Below, piece by piece: positions 1-11,885 of a stretch of DNA of 64,000 nucleotides. Every line of letters begins with the position of its first letter. Within the stretch, counting starts at the first letter, position 1. The position numbers were made by a program, and so were the translations under genes. The stretch is from Labia minor (taxonomy: Eukaryota > Arthropoda > Insecta > Dermaptera > Spongiphoridae). Location: contig OY720346.1 of NCBI GenBank assembly GCA_963082975.1, positions 38,219,787 to 38,283,786 of the forward strand, read 5' to 3'. The notes under the pieces are model-generated. The model was not told where the DNA came from. It ran no database searches and saw nothing but the letters and a program-made list of their open reading frames with translations.

Positions 1-1130
1 ATTTTGGGGTGAACAAGTTAAAAACATTTTTATAATGTAATACAAGAAAGACTGGCGTATTAGGTATTACCCACTAAGCCCACTAGAAAGGGCCTCAAAA
101 TTTAAATATATTAAAAATATTTCCTAAATAAAAATTTTTAAAAATATTGTCTTATTTTTGTTTATATTCACTCAAGAAATGAGTAATTAAATTTTTATTT
201 TAAAACAAACAAGTATAAAGTAAAAATTTTAAATACAAACACTTCTAAAAAAAACTATTAAATAAATATATATTTTTAAAATTTTAATTGGGTAGTAGAA
301 CAAAAATAATTGCATATACAATATCAAGGGGATGGCCCCATACACACTAAATAAATATTTTATACACGAATGAGTATATATATTATTTTGTTAAAATAAT
401 TCATTCATTGAATTACATTCTATATATATATATATATATATATAATTATAAAAATGTTTATTTTTTTATTGAAAATAATTTTAATTATTTTTTATAATTT
501 ATAAACCTATGTATAGGAAATAATAAATTAAAAGAACAATTTTCCAACTTCAAAATGTAAATGTTTAAAAACTATTAAAATATGAAATAAATCCTCCAAT
601 TTATAATTTATCATTCAATTAAAAATTTTAATTGAATTTATTTTAAAAATATTTAAATAATTAAACTTAAATTATTGGTCAATATACTTATTTATCGATA
701 TATCGAATGTCATATTATTCATTATGCAATACAACGATAGAATGTAAATATGTAACCCATCTCATTTTCTCTGTCATATTATTTTATAATTTAATAAAAT
801 TAATATTTAAGTAGCAATTAGATTTATAATTAATTACTTAAACCTTTTATTTTGAATTATTAGAAATATTGATTTAATATAGGATTTCATTTGTATTCTA
901 TTTGAATCAATTATTTTATAGAAATAATAATTTATTTAATATCTGCCTTTAAGTGAACACATTATTTGTAGTGACATACTCTTCAAATAAGAATATGGAA
1001 CTATCATTGATTGTTATATTGGGATAAATATAATGATTATTATATTTGGTATATATAAGTCTATTTTTATTTATTTAGATGAATTAAATTAATTAATTAA
1101 TTTCAATTAGAATTTGCGAATAGACTGAGG
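1..1130. other. AT-rich stretch, no gene seen
   Basis: Very AT-rich sequence with a (TA)n run at 421-444. Open frames are short and low in complexity, and I see no coding signature on either strand. Confidence 0.6.
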
Positions 1131-1169
1131 ATCACACAGAACTTTAAAGATTACTTTTAATTATTGAAT

Positions 1170-1245
1170 TTTTTTAGGCCCTAACTCGTCTTCAGTGTGG
1201 TAGACTGTCGTGTTAACCACTAAACCACTGATGAGTCTAAAGATT
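1170..1245 (-). other. tRNA-like fragment (possible SINE or tRNA relic)
   Basis: Read on the minus strand, the stretch TGGTTTAGTGGTTAACACG resembles the A box and D-loop of a tRNA gene. It is followed by anticodon-arm-like sequence. The expected B box (GGTTCGAATCC type) is only weakly matched, so this is at best a decayed tRNA-derived sequence. Confidence 0.3.
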
Positions 1246-2273
1246 AATTATTAAACATTAAAATTTTACATTTTTTTTAAGTTTAAATACTGAAAATTAT
1301 TAATTTAATATGTATTTTATATTATTAATTTTTTCTTTTAGTTATTTGATTTACAGTGCAGCTACATAATTATTAATTGTAACAAGTATTAATTTAATTA
1401 ATTTAAGCATTAATTAGCACTTTTCTTATAAGGTATCTACATTTTATTTTTATTTATTTATTTAGTTAGTTATTCTACTTCGCCCCTTTTGGGGTTTGGA
1501 GAAGGTTGTTAATAAATATTATTACTAATTTTAAAAAAATTTGATTTTTTTCTCTTCTAAGGATATAAACTCAGTTGAACAGGAACGTATTATATTCAGC
1601 TTTCAAACTATCAGCAAATTGATATACATGTTTGCATTGTATGTTACCTTCCCTCTTCCATTCACTCTTCCAATAGGAATACGTTGAGATGTGGGGTTGC
1701 ATTAGGGTGGGGTATGAGTGAGATTAAAGGGTTGCAAAAGGGCGGTCTGTCCGAGTTGATAGGTCACGATAAACAACATCCGTGAGGCCAGCATGTGTGA
1801 AACCTCCCTAACAAGTGATATATGGTCAGGGGTTAGTGCTATTTAATGGGGTTGAAATTAAATTGGTTACGTCTCGTCCACCCTTCTCTTTTAACATTAA
1901 AATGGAAATAAAGCGAATTGTTTCTTGTGTGAACTAGTGACAGAAAATGGTAAACTGAGATGGTAGAGAAAACCTGTAAAAGGATTCAAAGATTCTTTGA
2001 TCTCTCTCCATACACGTATAAATATATAAAGATAAAGGAATAGAATGGAAAGTAAAGTGATGAGGATAATTATTCTTGGAATAGGTAATTTAGGTATTTT
2101 AAAACCCAATTTAGAAAAACTTTCAAGGGGAATATGAAAAGCTTTGAGCTATACTATATATATATATATTAAATATTCAGTATGGTAATAAGTTTTAATC
2201 CTTTATATGTATACAAAAATCATAGATTAAATATAAAAATATAAAATAATTTTATTCAAAATATTTTTCAGCT
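1246..2273. other. AT-rich spacer with a GC-richer island at 1670-1890
   Basis: No gene is seen. About 1670-1890 is visibly less AT-rich and not repeated elsewhere in the window. Both strands are interrupted by stops, so it may be conserved non-coding DNA rather than an exon. Confidence 0.45.
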
Positions 2274-2306
2274 GATGGACAAAGATTGTCGTAATCTTTG
2301 TCCATC
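2274..2306. repeat. Perfect 14-bp-stem hairpin
   Basis: GATGGACAAAGATT and its exact reverse complement are separated by the 5-base loop GTCGT. The hairpin lies 15 bp outside the end of the family B copy that starts at 2322. It may be a terminal structure of a mobile element or a foldback scar. Confidence 0.7.
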
Positions 2307-2321
2307 TTTCTGAATTTTAAA

Positions 2322-2898
2322 TTTTACTATCTCGTCAGATATAGTATTGAGATCTTGAAAATTTTCGAAGTCGAGATTTTGATGTTTTTATACGTTTTGA
2401 AGATCCCAAAGTCATGTGTGTGTGTGTATGTAGACAAGATTACGCAAAAACGGTTTGAGCTAGAATAATGAAATTTGGTACACGGGCATTATTCAAAATT
2501 TGTAGTTTTCTAGCAACTTTTAATAAATGGAGCTCATTCGGAAGAGGGCCATTACCTACCACGTTTTCATTTTTTTTCAACTAAACTAACCGTAAAAATA
2601 AAGATATATGTTTGATAGTTTTTCACATGATTAAAAATTGTATAAAACTGCTATATATTCATGCAGAATTTCAGTTTGATTGAATCGTTGAAAATACGGG
2701 AATTAATTTTTTAATACTTTGACTGCAAATCACGCGCCAGCACGTGACGTGGTGCTATCAACAAAAAGCCAAACACGCGCTGGTTTAATAAATATTATTT
2801 ATTAATTATTATTTATAATTAATTAAATTTAAATAAATATAATATATTTTATTTAATCCAATTCAAATTTGCGAGATAGTCGAGTGGAGACACTCCAG
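2322..2898 (-). repeat. Dispersed repeat family B, copy 1
   Basis: Family B is a non-coding repeat of about 0.5-0.6 kb found at least eight times in this window. One end carries GAGTG-GAGA-CACTC, a small hairpin. The other carries TACTATCTC-TGGC-GAGATAGTA, a 9-bp stem that is degenerate in this copy. Internal landmarks are a CACGTGACGT motif, a GAGCTCATT motif and a (CA)n-type run. The superfamily is uncertain. The terminal hairpins and lack of clear TIRs fit a Helitron-like or other non-autonomous DNA element better than a SINE. Confidence 0.7.
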
Positions 2899-3003
2899 TT
2901 TATTCCTTTTATTAATACTACTACATGATCTATTAGTAAATTATGTAAACTATATTCATAGATTTTCTCATTATAAATTATTTAATAACTACTATAATTA
3001 TAA

Positions 3004-3063
3004 TTAATTTTCAAATATAGAAAAAAGCTTGATTATCCAATTCAAATTTGCGAGGCACTCCAG
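3004..3063 (-). repeat. Family B end fragment
   Basis: This matches the terminal part of the copy at 9459-10054, including AAAAAAGCTTGATTATCC and GCGAGGCACTCCAG. It is a short truncated fragment in opposite orientation to that copy. Confidence 0.6.
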
Positions 3064-3933
3064 ATTTTTATGATCATTTTACCATTTTTAAAATCAATTA
3101 AAACTCATTCATATTCTTATTACTTTTATTTTGAATTTTATTAGAAATATCGTTATCTTTTAAAAATTTCTCAATTATAAATAGGAAAATATTTCAATGA
3201 AGTTAATTTATGTTTGGTATCTATAAGTATATATTGTTTTTAACTACTTAATTATTTCACAAATTGGGAAAAATAATCATGTTTTTGTACCGTAATAATA
3301 GCGTCTAAAAAGGACATTGTTATTAATCACCAGCACCATCAGAAAACCACTAGGTTGTGTGTTTATAATCAAAGCTGACATTCAAAAAAGTAATTCATTT
3401 ACGTGCCTTTTAAATAAAAAAAAAACTTAATTCATATGGTTAAATAATATCGTATATATGTATATAAAATTAAACCTTCTATATTTAAAATTTATATATA
3501 AATTTTTTAAAAAATAATATTAAAATGATGCATATCATTGAATATATTATAAAATGTAATTTAATAGTCATGTTTCGTTCCTAAACCTGACAATTCGTTC
3601 TTTAATTCTATTTATAGTTAAAAAATTTTTCATATAGTATAAATTATATAAGCACATAATATAAATTCAAATTGTATTTAAGTAAAAAATGTTGGATTAG
3701 AGAGATTGAATTTCAAAAATAATTCATGATTCTTAAATCTATATAAATAAATTCTCTAATTTCATCTATAAATAAACCAATATATAAAGAGATCAAATTT
3801 TAAGATTTTTTTAATGAATAGGATGATGGTATCTAGATGTATATCTTTTTATATTAATGTTATTGTTTTTAATATTTTTTAAAGAAGATGAAACAATAGA
3901 TATTAGGATTTTTTGGACATATTACAAAAAAAA
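3064..3933. other. AT-rich spacer, nothing recognised
   Basis: Mostly A/T runs. No coding signature, RNA gene or repeat edge could be identified. Confidence 0.5.
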
Positions 3934-4050
3934 TCTGGAGTGCCTCCACTCGAATATCTCGCAAATTTGAAATGGATTAATTAACATATATTATATTTTA
4001 ATTAAATTTAATTAATTATATATAAATTATAAATTAAAGTTAATAAATAA

Positions 4051-5050
4051 TCTTATCTTATTATGCTAGCAAAAATTGTATATATATATAGCCATGGGTT
4101 CTCAAAAACCGCTCTAACGATTTTTTTCAAATTCACACTAGATATAGTATTTATAAAGAAAAATTGATTTTTATTGATCACATCTCAGGAAAAATACATC
4201 TTAATTATTTATTTCTTAATTTAAAATTATATATGGAGACGTCAAAAATGGCATCCATTTTGAAATTTGACTCCCGCCTTTTTTTAAAGGTTATTGTATT
4301 AATATTTTTTTATATTTAAAATATTTTAAAATTTTTAATTTAATTTCGAAATAAAATTAAAAATATATATTTTAATAATATTTTATAATTATAAATTACG
4401 ATATATATTTATCATTCTTCCAATAAAAAAAATATTCATTCACACCTAAAAACATACCTAATAAGACATATTTATGTATTATTGAGGACACCAAGTTCCA
4501 TTCATTTTATTCAGATTGATGCATAGATGCAACATTTATTAATTGTAATCAGGGCCGGCCCTAGAGCCGAGCCAGTAAGGCCATGGCTCGGGGCGCTTGG
4601 CTGGCAGGGGCGCCATTATGAAAAAAAAATTAATCCTTCGCAAGATATCAGGGCTTATAAGACTTAATAGTAAATAAAAAATTATGGTACGCAATAAAAA
4701 AATTGCGTTTATTTAAAATAAGTAGTAAATTATTACATTTTTAAAAATATAATGTTGATATCATACCAAGATATCTCCTTTTTAGGAAGATAAATAAAAA
4801 TATTTTTTTAATAACAAACAAAAATATTTTAGTTGATTCTTTTTTTCTTGCATGTTAAAACATATGGGGCGAACTTTAGACCCTTGGCCTAGGGCGCCAT
4901 AAGAGCTCGGGCCGTGCCTGATTGTAATAAATAATTAAAGAATTGTATTTCAGCTCGGTGTCCCAACTATTAATATTAACAGCCAAACCCAATAATAATG
5001 AATTATTTTTTTTATCTTAAGTACCGAGCCGAGGCTCGGGGTCCCGGTAC
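4051..5050 (+). mobile_element. Helitron-like repeat family A, copy 1 (carries a nested hAT)
   Basis: It starts with TCTTATC preceded by A, and ends with a hairpin (CCGAGCC-GA-GGCTCGG, 5024-5039) about 11 bases before a terminal CGGTAC followed by T. There is no target duplication, and the insertion lies between A and T. These traits match Helitrons, except that the 3' end is GTAC rather than the usual CTRR. It has no coding capacity. A hAT MITE sits inside it at 4550-4920. Confidence 0.65.
4550..4920. mobile_element. hAT-type MITE
   Basis: The terminal inverted repeats begin CAGGGCCGGCCCTAG and end CGGGCCGTGCCTG. They are flanked by an exact 8-bp target duplication ATTGTAAT (4542-4549 and 4921-4928). 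The interior is AT-rich and non-coding. It was inserted into the family A element, so it is the youngest layer of this nest. Confidence 0.9.
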
Positions 5051-5123
5051 TATTTATTAAACCAGCACGTGTTCGGCACTTTGTTGATGACACCACGTCA
5101 CGTGCTGGAGCGTGAATGGCTGT

Positions 5124-5254
5124 TAGGGTTGCCAACTCTATAAAGTTCGATTAAAGGGGACACCCTTAAAAAATTAGGTACCCTAAGGGCAGTCGAGAGT
5201 AGTAAAAAAAAAAAAAGGACTGTCTTTTCCAAAAAAGGCCAGTTGGCAACCCTA
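5124..5254. mobile_element. Short MITE with 14-bp inverted ends
   Basis: TAGGGTTGCCAACT at 5124-5137 and AGTTGGCAACCCTA at 5241-5254 are exact inverted repeats around 103 bp of non-coding DNA. The ends resemble hAT-type CAGGGTTGCCA termini, but I could not find a target duplication. Family B copy 2 stops exactly at its left edge. Confidence 0.65.
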
Positions 5255-5329
5255 CCCTTTTTCCAAATCCCAACCTCTCTATATAGTCTAGGTTGTTTTT
5301 ATTTGTAAAGCCTTGCCTAGACAAAAAAT

Positions 5330-5985
5330 TTAAAATATTAACATTGACGGTTTGAAGTAAATTAATTTCCAGCTACAGAAACAATTTCAAATAATTTTAA
5401 TATATCTATTAATGTAATAAAAAACATATAGGCATATAACATAAATATTTTTAATTTTATTTTATTTATAATATATGTATATATTTATATGTAAGGACAG
5501 GCTGTGACGTCATGAATGGCTGGATGACGTCATATAATTTTAAATCAAGAAAAAACTAATAAATATGATTTTCCCGAGGATAAAACCAATACAAAGTGCA
5601 TGATTCGTGGTGATATATAAAAAAATATCCTCATGTGAAATTTGGTGTGAAAATAACCCTTCTCTTCCTATCGTCGATCGCTAATACTACCACTTCCGGT
5701 TCACGGATTTGCACCAAAAGTTGATCAATTCATCCCACTGATGCATTAAGTAAATATACCAAATTTCATCAAAATCGGTTGAGCCGTTCAGGCTGTACAC
5801 ATCTATACGGACGGACAGACGGACAGACGGACGGACAGACGGACAGACGGACGGACAGACATCATGCTAAAAATACTTTTTTCTGTTTAGAAAATGCATG
5901 ATTCGTGGAGATATGTAAAAATCTCCACATGTGAAATTTGGAGTGAAAACAATACCTCCCTTACTATCGTCGGTCGGTAAAAATT
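5330..5985 (+). repeat. Dispersed repeat family C, copy 1
   Basis: A non-coding repeat of about 0.45-0.65 kb, also at 43000 and 61190. The left part has a GACGGTTTGAA motif and the right end reads TATCGTCGGTCGGTAAAAA. The related ACCRACCGACG motifs near both ends are subterminal inverted repeats. This copy has two perfect TGACGTCA palindromes (5505-5512 and 5525-5532). It also has a GGAC/AGAC microsatellite at about 5807-5860. The superfamily is unknown. Confidence 0.7.
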
Positions 5986-7589
5986 AAATATATGAATATT
6001 ATTATTATAGTAATATAATATTATTCTTTCTTAAAAATATTAATTAATATCGATTTTTAAAAAAAAGTTTCATAAATACAGAATAGCTTTAAGTTGTACA
6101 ATTGTGAGGTAAGTATTTATTAAAACAAATGAAATACATCTTCTATATTGAAATAAATACAAAGAGTTTGGTAAATAATAGTTTGGTTTTTTCTGTCTTG
6201 AGGAGAGGGGAAATTCCTCATGGACTACCCGTCATTAATCGTTGTTGTTTAACAAAGTAGGACCGGACTTTTACCGGCTAAAAACCCTTCCTCCTCAGGT
6301 CTGCAAGAATTTTTATGTCGACTTTGGATAGTAGACTTGGAAAAATAGAGACTACTTCGTTTTTTATTGTGTCTTGCCTTCTTGCACATAGTAATAAATA
6401 TTAACTGAAAGTCAAATAGGTAGACGTATTAATCCAATGCTGTTTATTACTAGTAGAATACTGTTGGAATAAGAATATTATTTGTTTTACCTTCTGGGGT
6501 AATAAATCCAAAGGTTTTTCTACTCTCCGTGTGACCAGCCATCGTAATACGACAATTATTATCCAGTGAAGATGCATGGATTTTAATAATTTATTATAGA
6601 CACACTTTTAGAGATTTTCTCTGTGTTTTGTAAATAGCCATAGCATAGCATAGCATAGCAGAATAAATATCTTGATAGATCATGCGAGTACTTTTGCTTT
6701 TTTCAATTGCAGAGCTGACCAACTGGCTTCAGCATGATGGATTCAATCATCCGGTGGTTAATATAATATAATAGACTATTTACTTGCTTAAAATGTAAAT
6801 TTTTGGAATGAAATTAAATTTTAATACAATTAAAAATTTAATTTTAAAAAATATTAATTCAATATTAAATCATAAGAAAGTTTTTTTAAATTTAAAAATA
6901 AAAATATTTTGGTTTACCTTTTTTTTGAATTATATTTATCATTTATAATTTATTAAAATTAAATTGAAATAGTATTACTATTTTAATCCAAAAATTCTTT
7001 TTTTTGTTTTCTCATAAGAAAATTAATATTCGAATAATTTCTTTGAAATTATTGATTTTTTCTGATAATGTATAAATTTTTGTTAATTAAGGTATATTAT
7101 GTTTATTATATGACAATTGTATATTATTTATACATACATTATTTAAATTAATATGTCTCCATACGCATAGAACGACGTATAAATTCATAAATATATCTTC
7201 ACTCTTATTTTATATAAATGCCGTATATATTCATTATTCATTACGATTACCTCAATTAGTTTTAAAACATTTTTTAAGCAATAGAAAATTAATATTTTTT
7301 TGTAAAAGAAACATCTAAATAAAAAAAAATCGTTTAATATGTGATATCCTAGGAAACTTTTCTTATTATTACTATAATCAATAATTAAAATTCCAAATCA
7401 CGTGATATTCTTATCTCTTCCTCTCTCTTTCTCGATAATTTAATCAGATTAGTAATTATTTATAATATTACTATTCAATTAGACTGCCTTCAGCTCTTCA
7501 CACTTAGACAGGGGGGCTCTGTCCCCTCATTTATATATATTTAAAATTTAAAAAGAAAAAACCTCTGACTTTTGTACCTCCTACACAAG
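5986..7589. other. Spacer, no gene seen
   Basis: AT-rich, with a slightly GC-richer part around 6190-6310 and a short CATAG tandem repeat at about 6640-6660. No coding or RNA signature. Confidence 0.5.
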
Positions 7590-7733
7590 GACAACGCCTA
7601 TCAAGTCGCTTATATCAATTAGGTGCCCTATGATCAGTAGATCGGGTTCTATCATCCTTTACCTTGATTTTCTTGATCGGAGGTGCTACTTTTTATCAAG
7701 TAACTTCCCAATGTTGAAATTTGAAAGATATGT
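7590..7733 (+). repeat. Repeat family F, copy 1
   Basis: About 140 bp that recurs in inverted orientation at 21591-21733 with only scattered differences. Shared landmarks are CCTATGATCAGTAG (CCTATGGTCAGTAG in the other copy), ACCTTGATTTTCTTGATCGG and AGTAACTTCCCAATGTTG. Non-coding, family not recognised. Confidence 0.65.
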
Positions 7734-7749
7734 TATAGGTACATATACA

Positions 7750-8037
7750 CAGTGGCGTACCGTGAGGTTCTTGCGCCTGGGGGCAACTGAGAAATTAGCG
7801 CCCCCTTTCTTATATATATTTAATTTAATTTTTTTTTTTTTTAATGACGAATAACGAAATAGGTTTAACAGATTTTAATAAGCATATAAATAATATTTAT
7901 TGACTTTCACAAAATACAGTTTAACTTTAAATATTAATTCTTCTTTTGTTCCAAATTGGCTTCCCTAATTTTGCGCCCCCTAAATTTGGCGCCCGGGGAC
8001 ATATGTCCCCCCTGCCCCCCCCCTAGTTACGCCACTG
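7750..8037. mobile_element. hAT-type MITE
   Basis: TIRs CAGTGGCGTAC and GTTACGCCACTG are flanked by an exact 8-bp duplication CATATACA (7742-7749 and 8038-8045). The subterminal parts are GC-rich (GCGCCCCC motifs) and the middle is AT-rich and non-coding. Confidence 0.92.
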
Positions 8038-8084
8038 CATATACATATAATAATAAAAAAATAATATAAGATAAAATAATAAAA

Positions 8085-8611
8085 TCTGAAGTGTCTCCAC
8101 TCGAATATCTCGCAAATTTTAATGGACTAATTAACATATAAGTATTATATTAAACCAGAGCGTCTTTGGTTCTTTGTTGATGGCACCACGTCACGTGCTG
8201 ACCGATGATTGCCACGTGTTAAAAAATTAATTCCGGTATTTTCAGAGATTCAATCAAGTTGAAATTCTATATCTAGCAGTTTTATACAATTTTTAATCAT
8301 GTGAAAAACTATCAAACATATATCTTAATTTTTACGGTCAGTTTAGTGGAAAAAAATGAAAACGTGGTAGGTAATGGCCCTCTTCCGAATGAGCTCCATT
8401 TCTTAAAAGGTGATAGAAAACTACAAATTTTGAATAATGCTCGTGTACCAAATTTCATTATTCTAGCTCAAACCGTTTTTGCGTACTCTTGTCTACACAG
8501 ACAGACATATTTCTCAACCTTATGTTAGTGAAAATGACTCAGGGACCTTTAAAACGTATAAAATCTCGACATAGAAAATTTTCGTGAACGCAATACTATC
8601 TCTGGCGAGTA
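8085..8611 (+). repeat. Family B, copy 3
   Basis: Full-length-looking copy from the CTGAAGTGTCTCCACTCG end to the TACTATCTCTGGCGAG end. A 75-codon open frame inside it is fortuitous. Confidence 0.7.
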
Positions 8612-9458
8612 ACAAATACGAGTACATTCACTTTCCTTTTAGAAGTTCTGACAAAATTTTTTAAAATATTTTAAATTTTTTTTATTCTTAAACATGAATT
8701 TTTGTTTTTAGTTTAAAAACATGTTTAATATAAAATATTCAATGAATCATTTAATTTTTATAGTATTACATAAGTTCTCTATTTTTTTATGTTGATTGAA
8801 AGATGAAATGTATTATTTGATTTGGGATGCATACGCCACTGTCTTAGCAGCTGTCAAGTTTATTGTTCATGCTTCAAGTACACAAACAACTAACAACCCT
8901 TCTAAATTGTTCTCTCATGACTTAATTAAACCTCACACATCATGTTGATAATCAAATCATTTAGAAAATAATCCAATCCATTTGGTTAGAAGGGAATATG
9001 GTTTTTGATCTCTCTATTTTATGCTTATAAATAGAGATGTTGACATAGTTAGTAGGGCTGATAGAGCTGTCTTGATTAGATATCTCATTTGTGCTTGGGT
9101 ACTAAGTTTACAACTTGTATACATTATACAACTTACAAAATTTATGCCACCTACTATCAAAATTCTTATTTAATTAATTAAATAATAATATATAATTAAT
9201 AAAAAAAATATTTTAATATCTAACCCGAAATAATAATTAAAAAAGTATTTTTTAATGTATTTTAAAAAATATGTCAAACATTTTTAATGAACAAATTAAA
9301 AAAAAATATTATTTTTGTTCAATTAATCGTCAATATTAAAGACAATTGAAACTTACATAATTGTTTGATTGATACTACAATTAATTTTAAACTAATTATG
9401 GATTTTACAAAGTATAATAGCCTGATAATAATAATAGTTTAAAATAAAAAAAAAAAAA
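8612..9458. other. AT-rich spacer, nothing recognised
   Basis: No coding signature or repeat edge found on either strand. Confidence 0.5.
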
Positions 9459-10054
9459 TCTGGAGTGCCTCAACTTGACTATATCGCAAATTCGAATTGG
9501 ACAATCAAGCTTTTTTCTGTATTTGAAAATTAATCCTATCTTAGAATTTAAGGTTTTTAACTTAATTTTCACTGATAACATTTTATTGAAATAAGAAGGC
9601 AATCAAATAATATCAACATTTAAGTCAACGTGTTAAAAAATTAATTCCGGTACTTTCAGCTATTCAATCAAGCTGAAATTATATATATAGCAGTTTTATA
9701 CAATTTTTAATCATGTGAAAAACTATCAAACATATATCTTTATTTATACGGTCAGTTTAAAGAAAAAAAAATGAAAATGTAGGTAATGGTCCTCTTCCGA
9801 ATGAGCTCTATTTCTTATAAATTGATAGAAAACTACAAATTTTGAATAATGCCCGTGTACCAAATTTCATTATTCTAGCTTAAACCATTTTTGCGTAATC
9901 TTGTCTACATACACACACACACACACACAGAGAGAGACATTTTTCTCAAACTTAGTGAAAATGACTTTGGGATCTTCAAAACGTATAAAAACATCAAAAT
10001 TTCGACATTAAAAATTTTAATGATCGCAATAGTATCTCTGGCGAGATAGTAAAA
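9459..10054 (+). repeat. Family B, copy 4 (variant left part)
   Basis: It begins CTGGAGTGCCTCAACTTG and ends with the TCTGGCGAGATAGTA hairpin arm. Its left 170 bp differs from copies 1-3 and matches the fragment at 3004-3063, so there are at least two subfamilies. A (CA)n run lies at about 9909-9930. Confidence 0.7.
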
Positions 10055-11454
10055 ATTTAAAATTAAAAATTTCAATATCAATTTAAACCCTAAAAATATA
10101 TTTCATTACTTGCCCGATTTTATTAAGTAAAACTAACACCAAATACTTAGATAAAATAGTTTTTATTAATTTATTTATTATAATTAATTCACTAATATTA
10201 CTAACTTATACCTTTACTATAAATCATTAATATAAATCTCAAAATTTTAATAAGTATAATATAATAAAAAATTTTGAATATTTATTTCAAATATATATGA
10301 ATAAAATAATTCTTGTTTACAAATGAATAAATAATTTAAATTCCATTCCATCATAATTTTTATTCTTAACTTAATAGACATATGAATATAACTAGAATTG
10401 GTAACTCTGAATTAATTATATTATTTAAAGAGCTAATTTCATGTTTAATGGTAAAACATTATATTATATGTATAGCTAATTTCATCTTCGTATGTAACAA
10501 TAGATATTGTGTCTTATTTCATCTTCAAAAGTTATATAATCCAATCAATCTCAATAGTATATATATATATATATATATTTAATTTAATTTATACCATGTA
10601 ACATGAAACAATAATTCAATCCTTATATTATTCCCATATTTCCAATTTTAATTTAAAAAGGTGATAGAAATATAATTAGTAATTATTTATAAAAAAAAAG
10701 TCAACTTCCTTCTCTTATTTCCCCCTCCCCCCAACCCTCCCCACCCATTTTTTCCATGTTCTCATTTCATTTCCACGATATCGAATAGTTTTAAATTTGT
10801 TTTTGTCAGGCATTAGTAATTTAAGTTGTTACCATGAATCCTATTTTGTAATATAATTCAAACTCAAGCCATTTATTAAAAGATTTCGTTTGATAAGTAA
10901 TTAGTTGCTCCAAGACGAGAATTTAATTAAAGTTGCAACAACGATAGATATACGTATACATATGTAGTATATATATCGAGGTTTGTGCTCGTGTGATATT
11001 TTAATAACGAAACATTTTATATTGTTGGCATATTCTTAAATGGGCGGACGCTATAAGAACAAGAAAGAGAAGACTATCTAAAAGGCGGCGAGTAACGAGG
11101 AGAGCGTCAACTAAGTATAATTTGCGTTCTAACTTTTAATTAACATGGCCTTAGTCTTGTGTTATTTTATTGTTATTTCCATTTGGCTTCTTCTTTTTGT
11201 ACATTTGGTCCCTTTTATATTTGCTCCTCATCCTACCCCCCTACAGGAAAGATACCACCACCACATATACTATAAATTCACCACTAATTTTATAACATTT
11301 AAACAAGACGCTTTTAGATGAATTACTTAATGAACTTTTGATTTATTGATATTAGAACATTGCAGATATCCTTCTCCAACCTATTAATTTTAATTATAAA
11401 ATTTATTAGGTCAATTTTTCAAATTTACCAGAAAATTCATCCAAATAGCAAATT
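10055..11454. other. AT-rich spacer with a (TA)n run and a GC-richer island
   Basis: A (TA)n run lies at about 10557-10579. The part around 10960-11260 is GC-richer and appears only once in the window. No open frame there looks coding, so it may be unique non-coding DNA. Confidence 0.45.
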
Positions 11455-11640
11455 TGGATATACCTTCTTGTTTTTCTTCTTCAAGTGCCATGTCCGCTCC
11501 AGACGTTGGCTATCTTCATAGCTTTTGCTGCCTTGTTTACTGCTCTTCGGAACAATTCCACTGAAGAAAGGCCATACCACTCTACAAGACTCGCCGTCGT
11601 TTTTGTCCCTTCTTTCTGTAGATCTACATCAGTTAGATTT
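11455..11640 (-). repeat. Possible retroposon 3' fragment
   Basis: The minus strand has an unusually coding-like composition here, with open stretches such as VEWYGLSSVELFRRAV. It reminds me of the C-terminal tail of LINE ORF2 proteins, but I cannot assign a family. This is an inference from composition. Confidence 0.25.
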
Positions 11641-11885
11641 CTCATGACATGATAGAAGTATTGAAATTAAAGATTGCAATACAGCTGCCCAAATTTATAT
11701 TAGATTCAATACTTTTTAAAACGAATACCGGAATACCGGTATTAATGAGTTTCAGAAATTTTTTTTAATAAACTAGACTGTTGTGAGTTTGCCAAATCTT
11801 GATTTATTTTAACATAAAAATCATTATCATTTATCAATATCAATAATAATATTATACATATTAACCTATAAATATATATATATAT

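Larger units (their letters stand above)
3934..5123 (+). repeat. Family B, copy 2, split by a family A insertion
   Basis: The left end lies at 3934-4050 and the continuation at 5051-5123, with the CACGTCACGTG landmark. The 4051-5050 interval between them is a family A element. Taking that interval out gives the same junction as the uninterrupted family B copy at about 2762-2790. The copy stops at 5123 against a small MITE. Confidence 0.75.

Noticed and set aside
5807-5860. GGAC/AGAC tandem units considered as a CRISPR-like array
   Set aside because: There are no spacers, units are 4 bp, and the same tract recurs inside other family C copies. It is a microsatellite.
7630-7854. 74-codon plus-strand frame
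   Set aside because: It runs across the border of family F into a hAT MITE, so it is fortuitous.
2322-10054. Family B considered as a tRNA-derived SINE
   Set aside because: No A and B boxes or poly-A tail are visible, and both ends carry hairpins.
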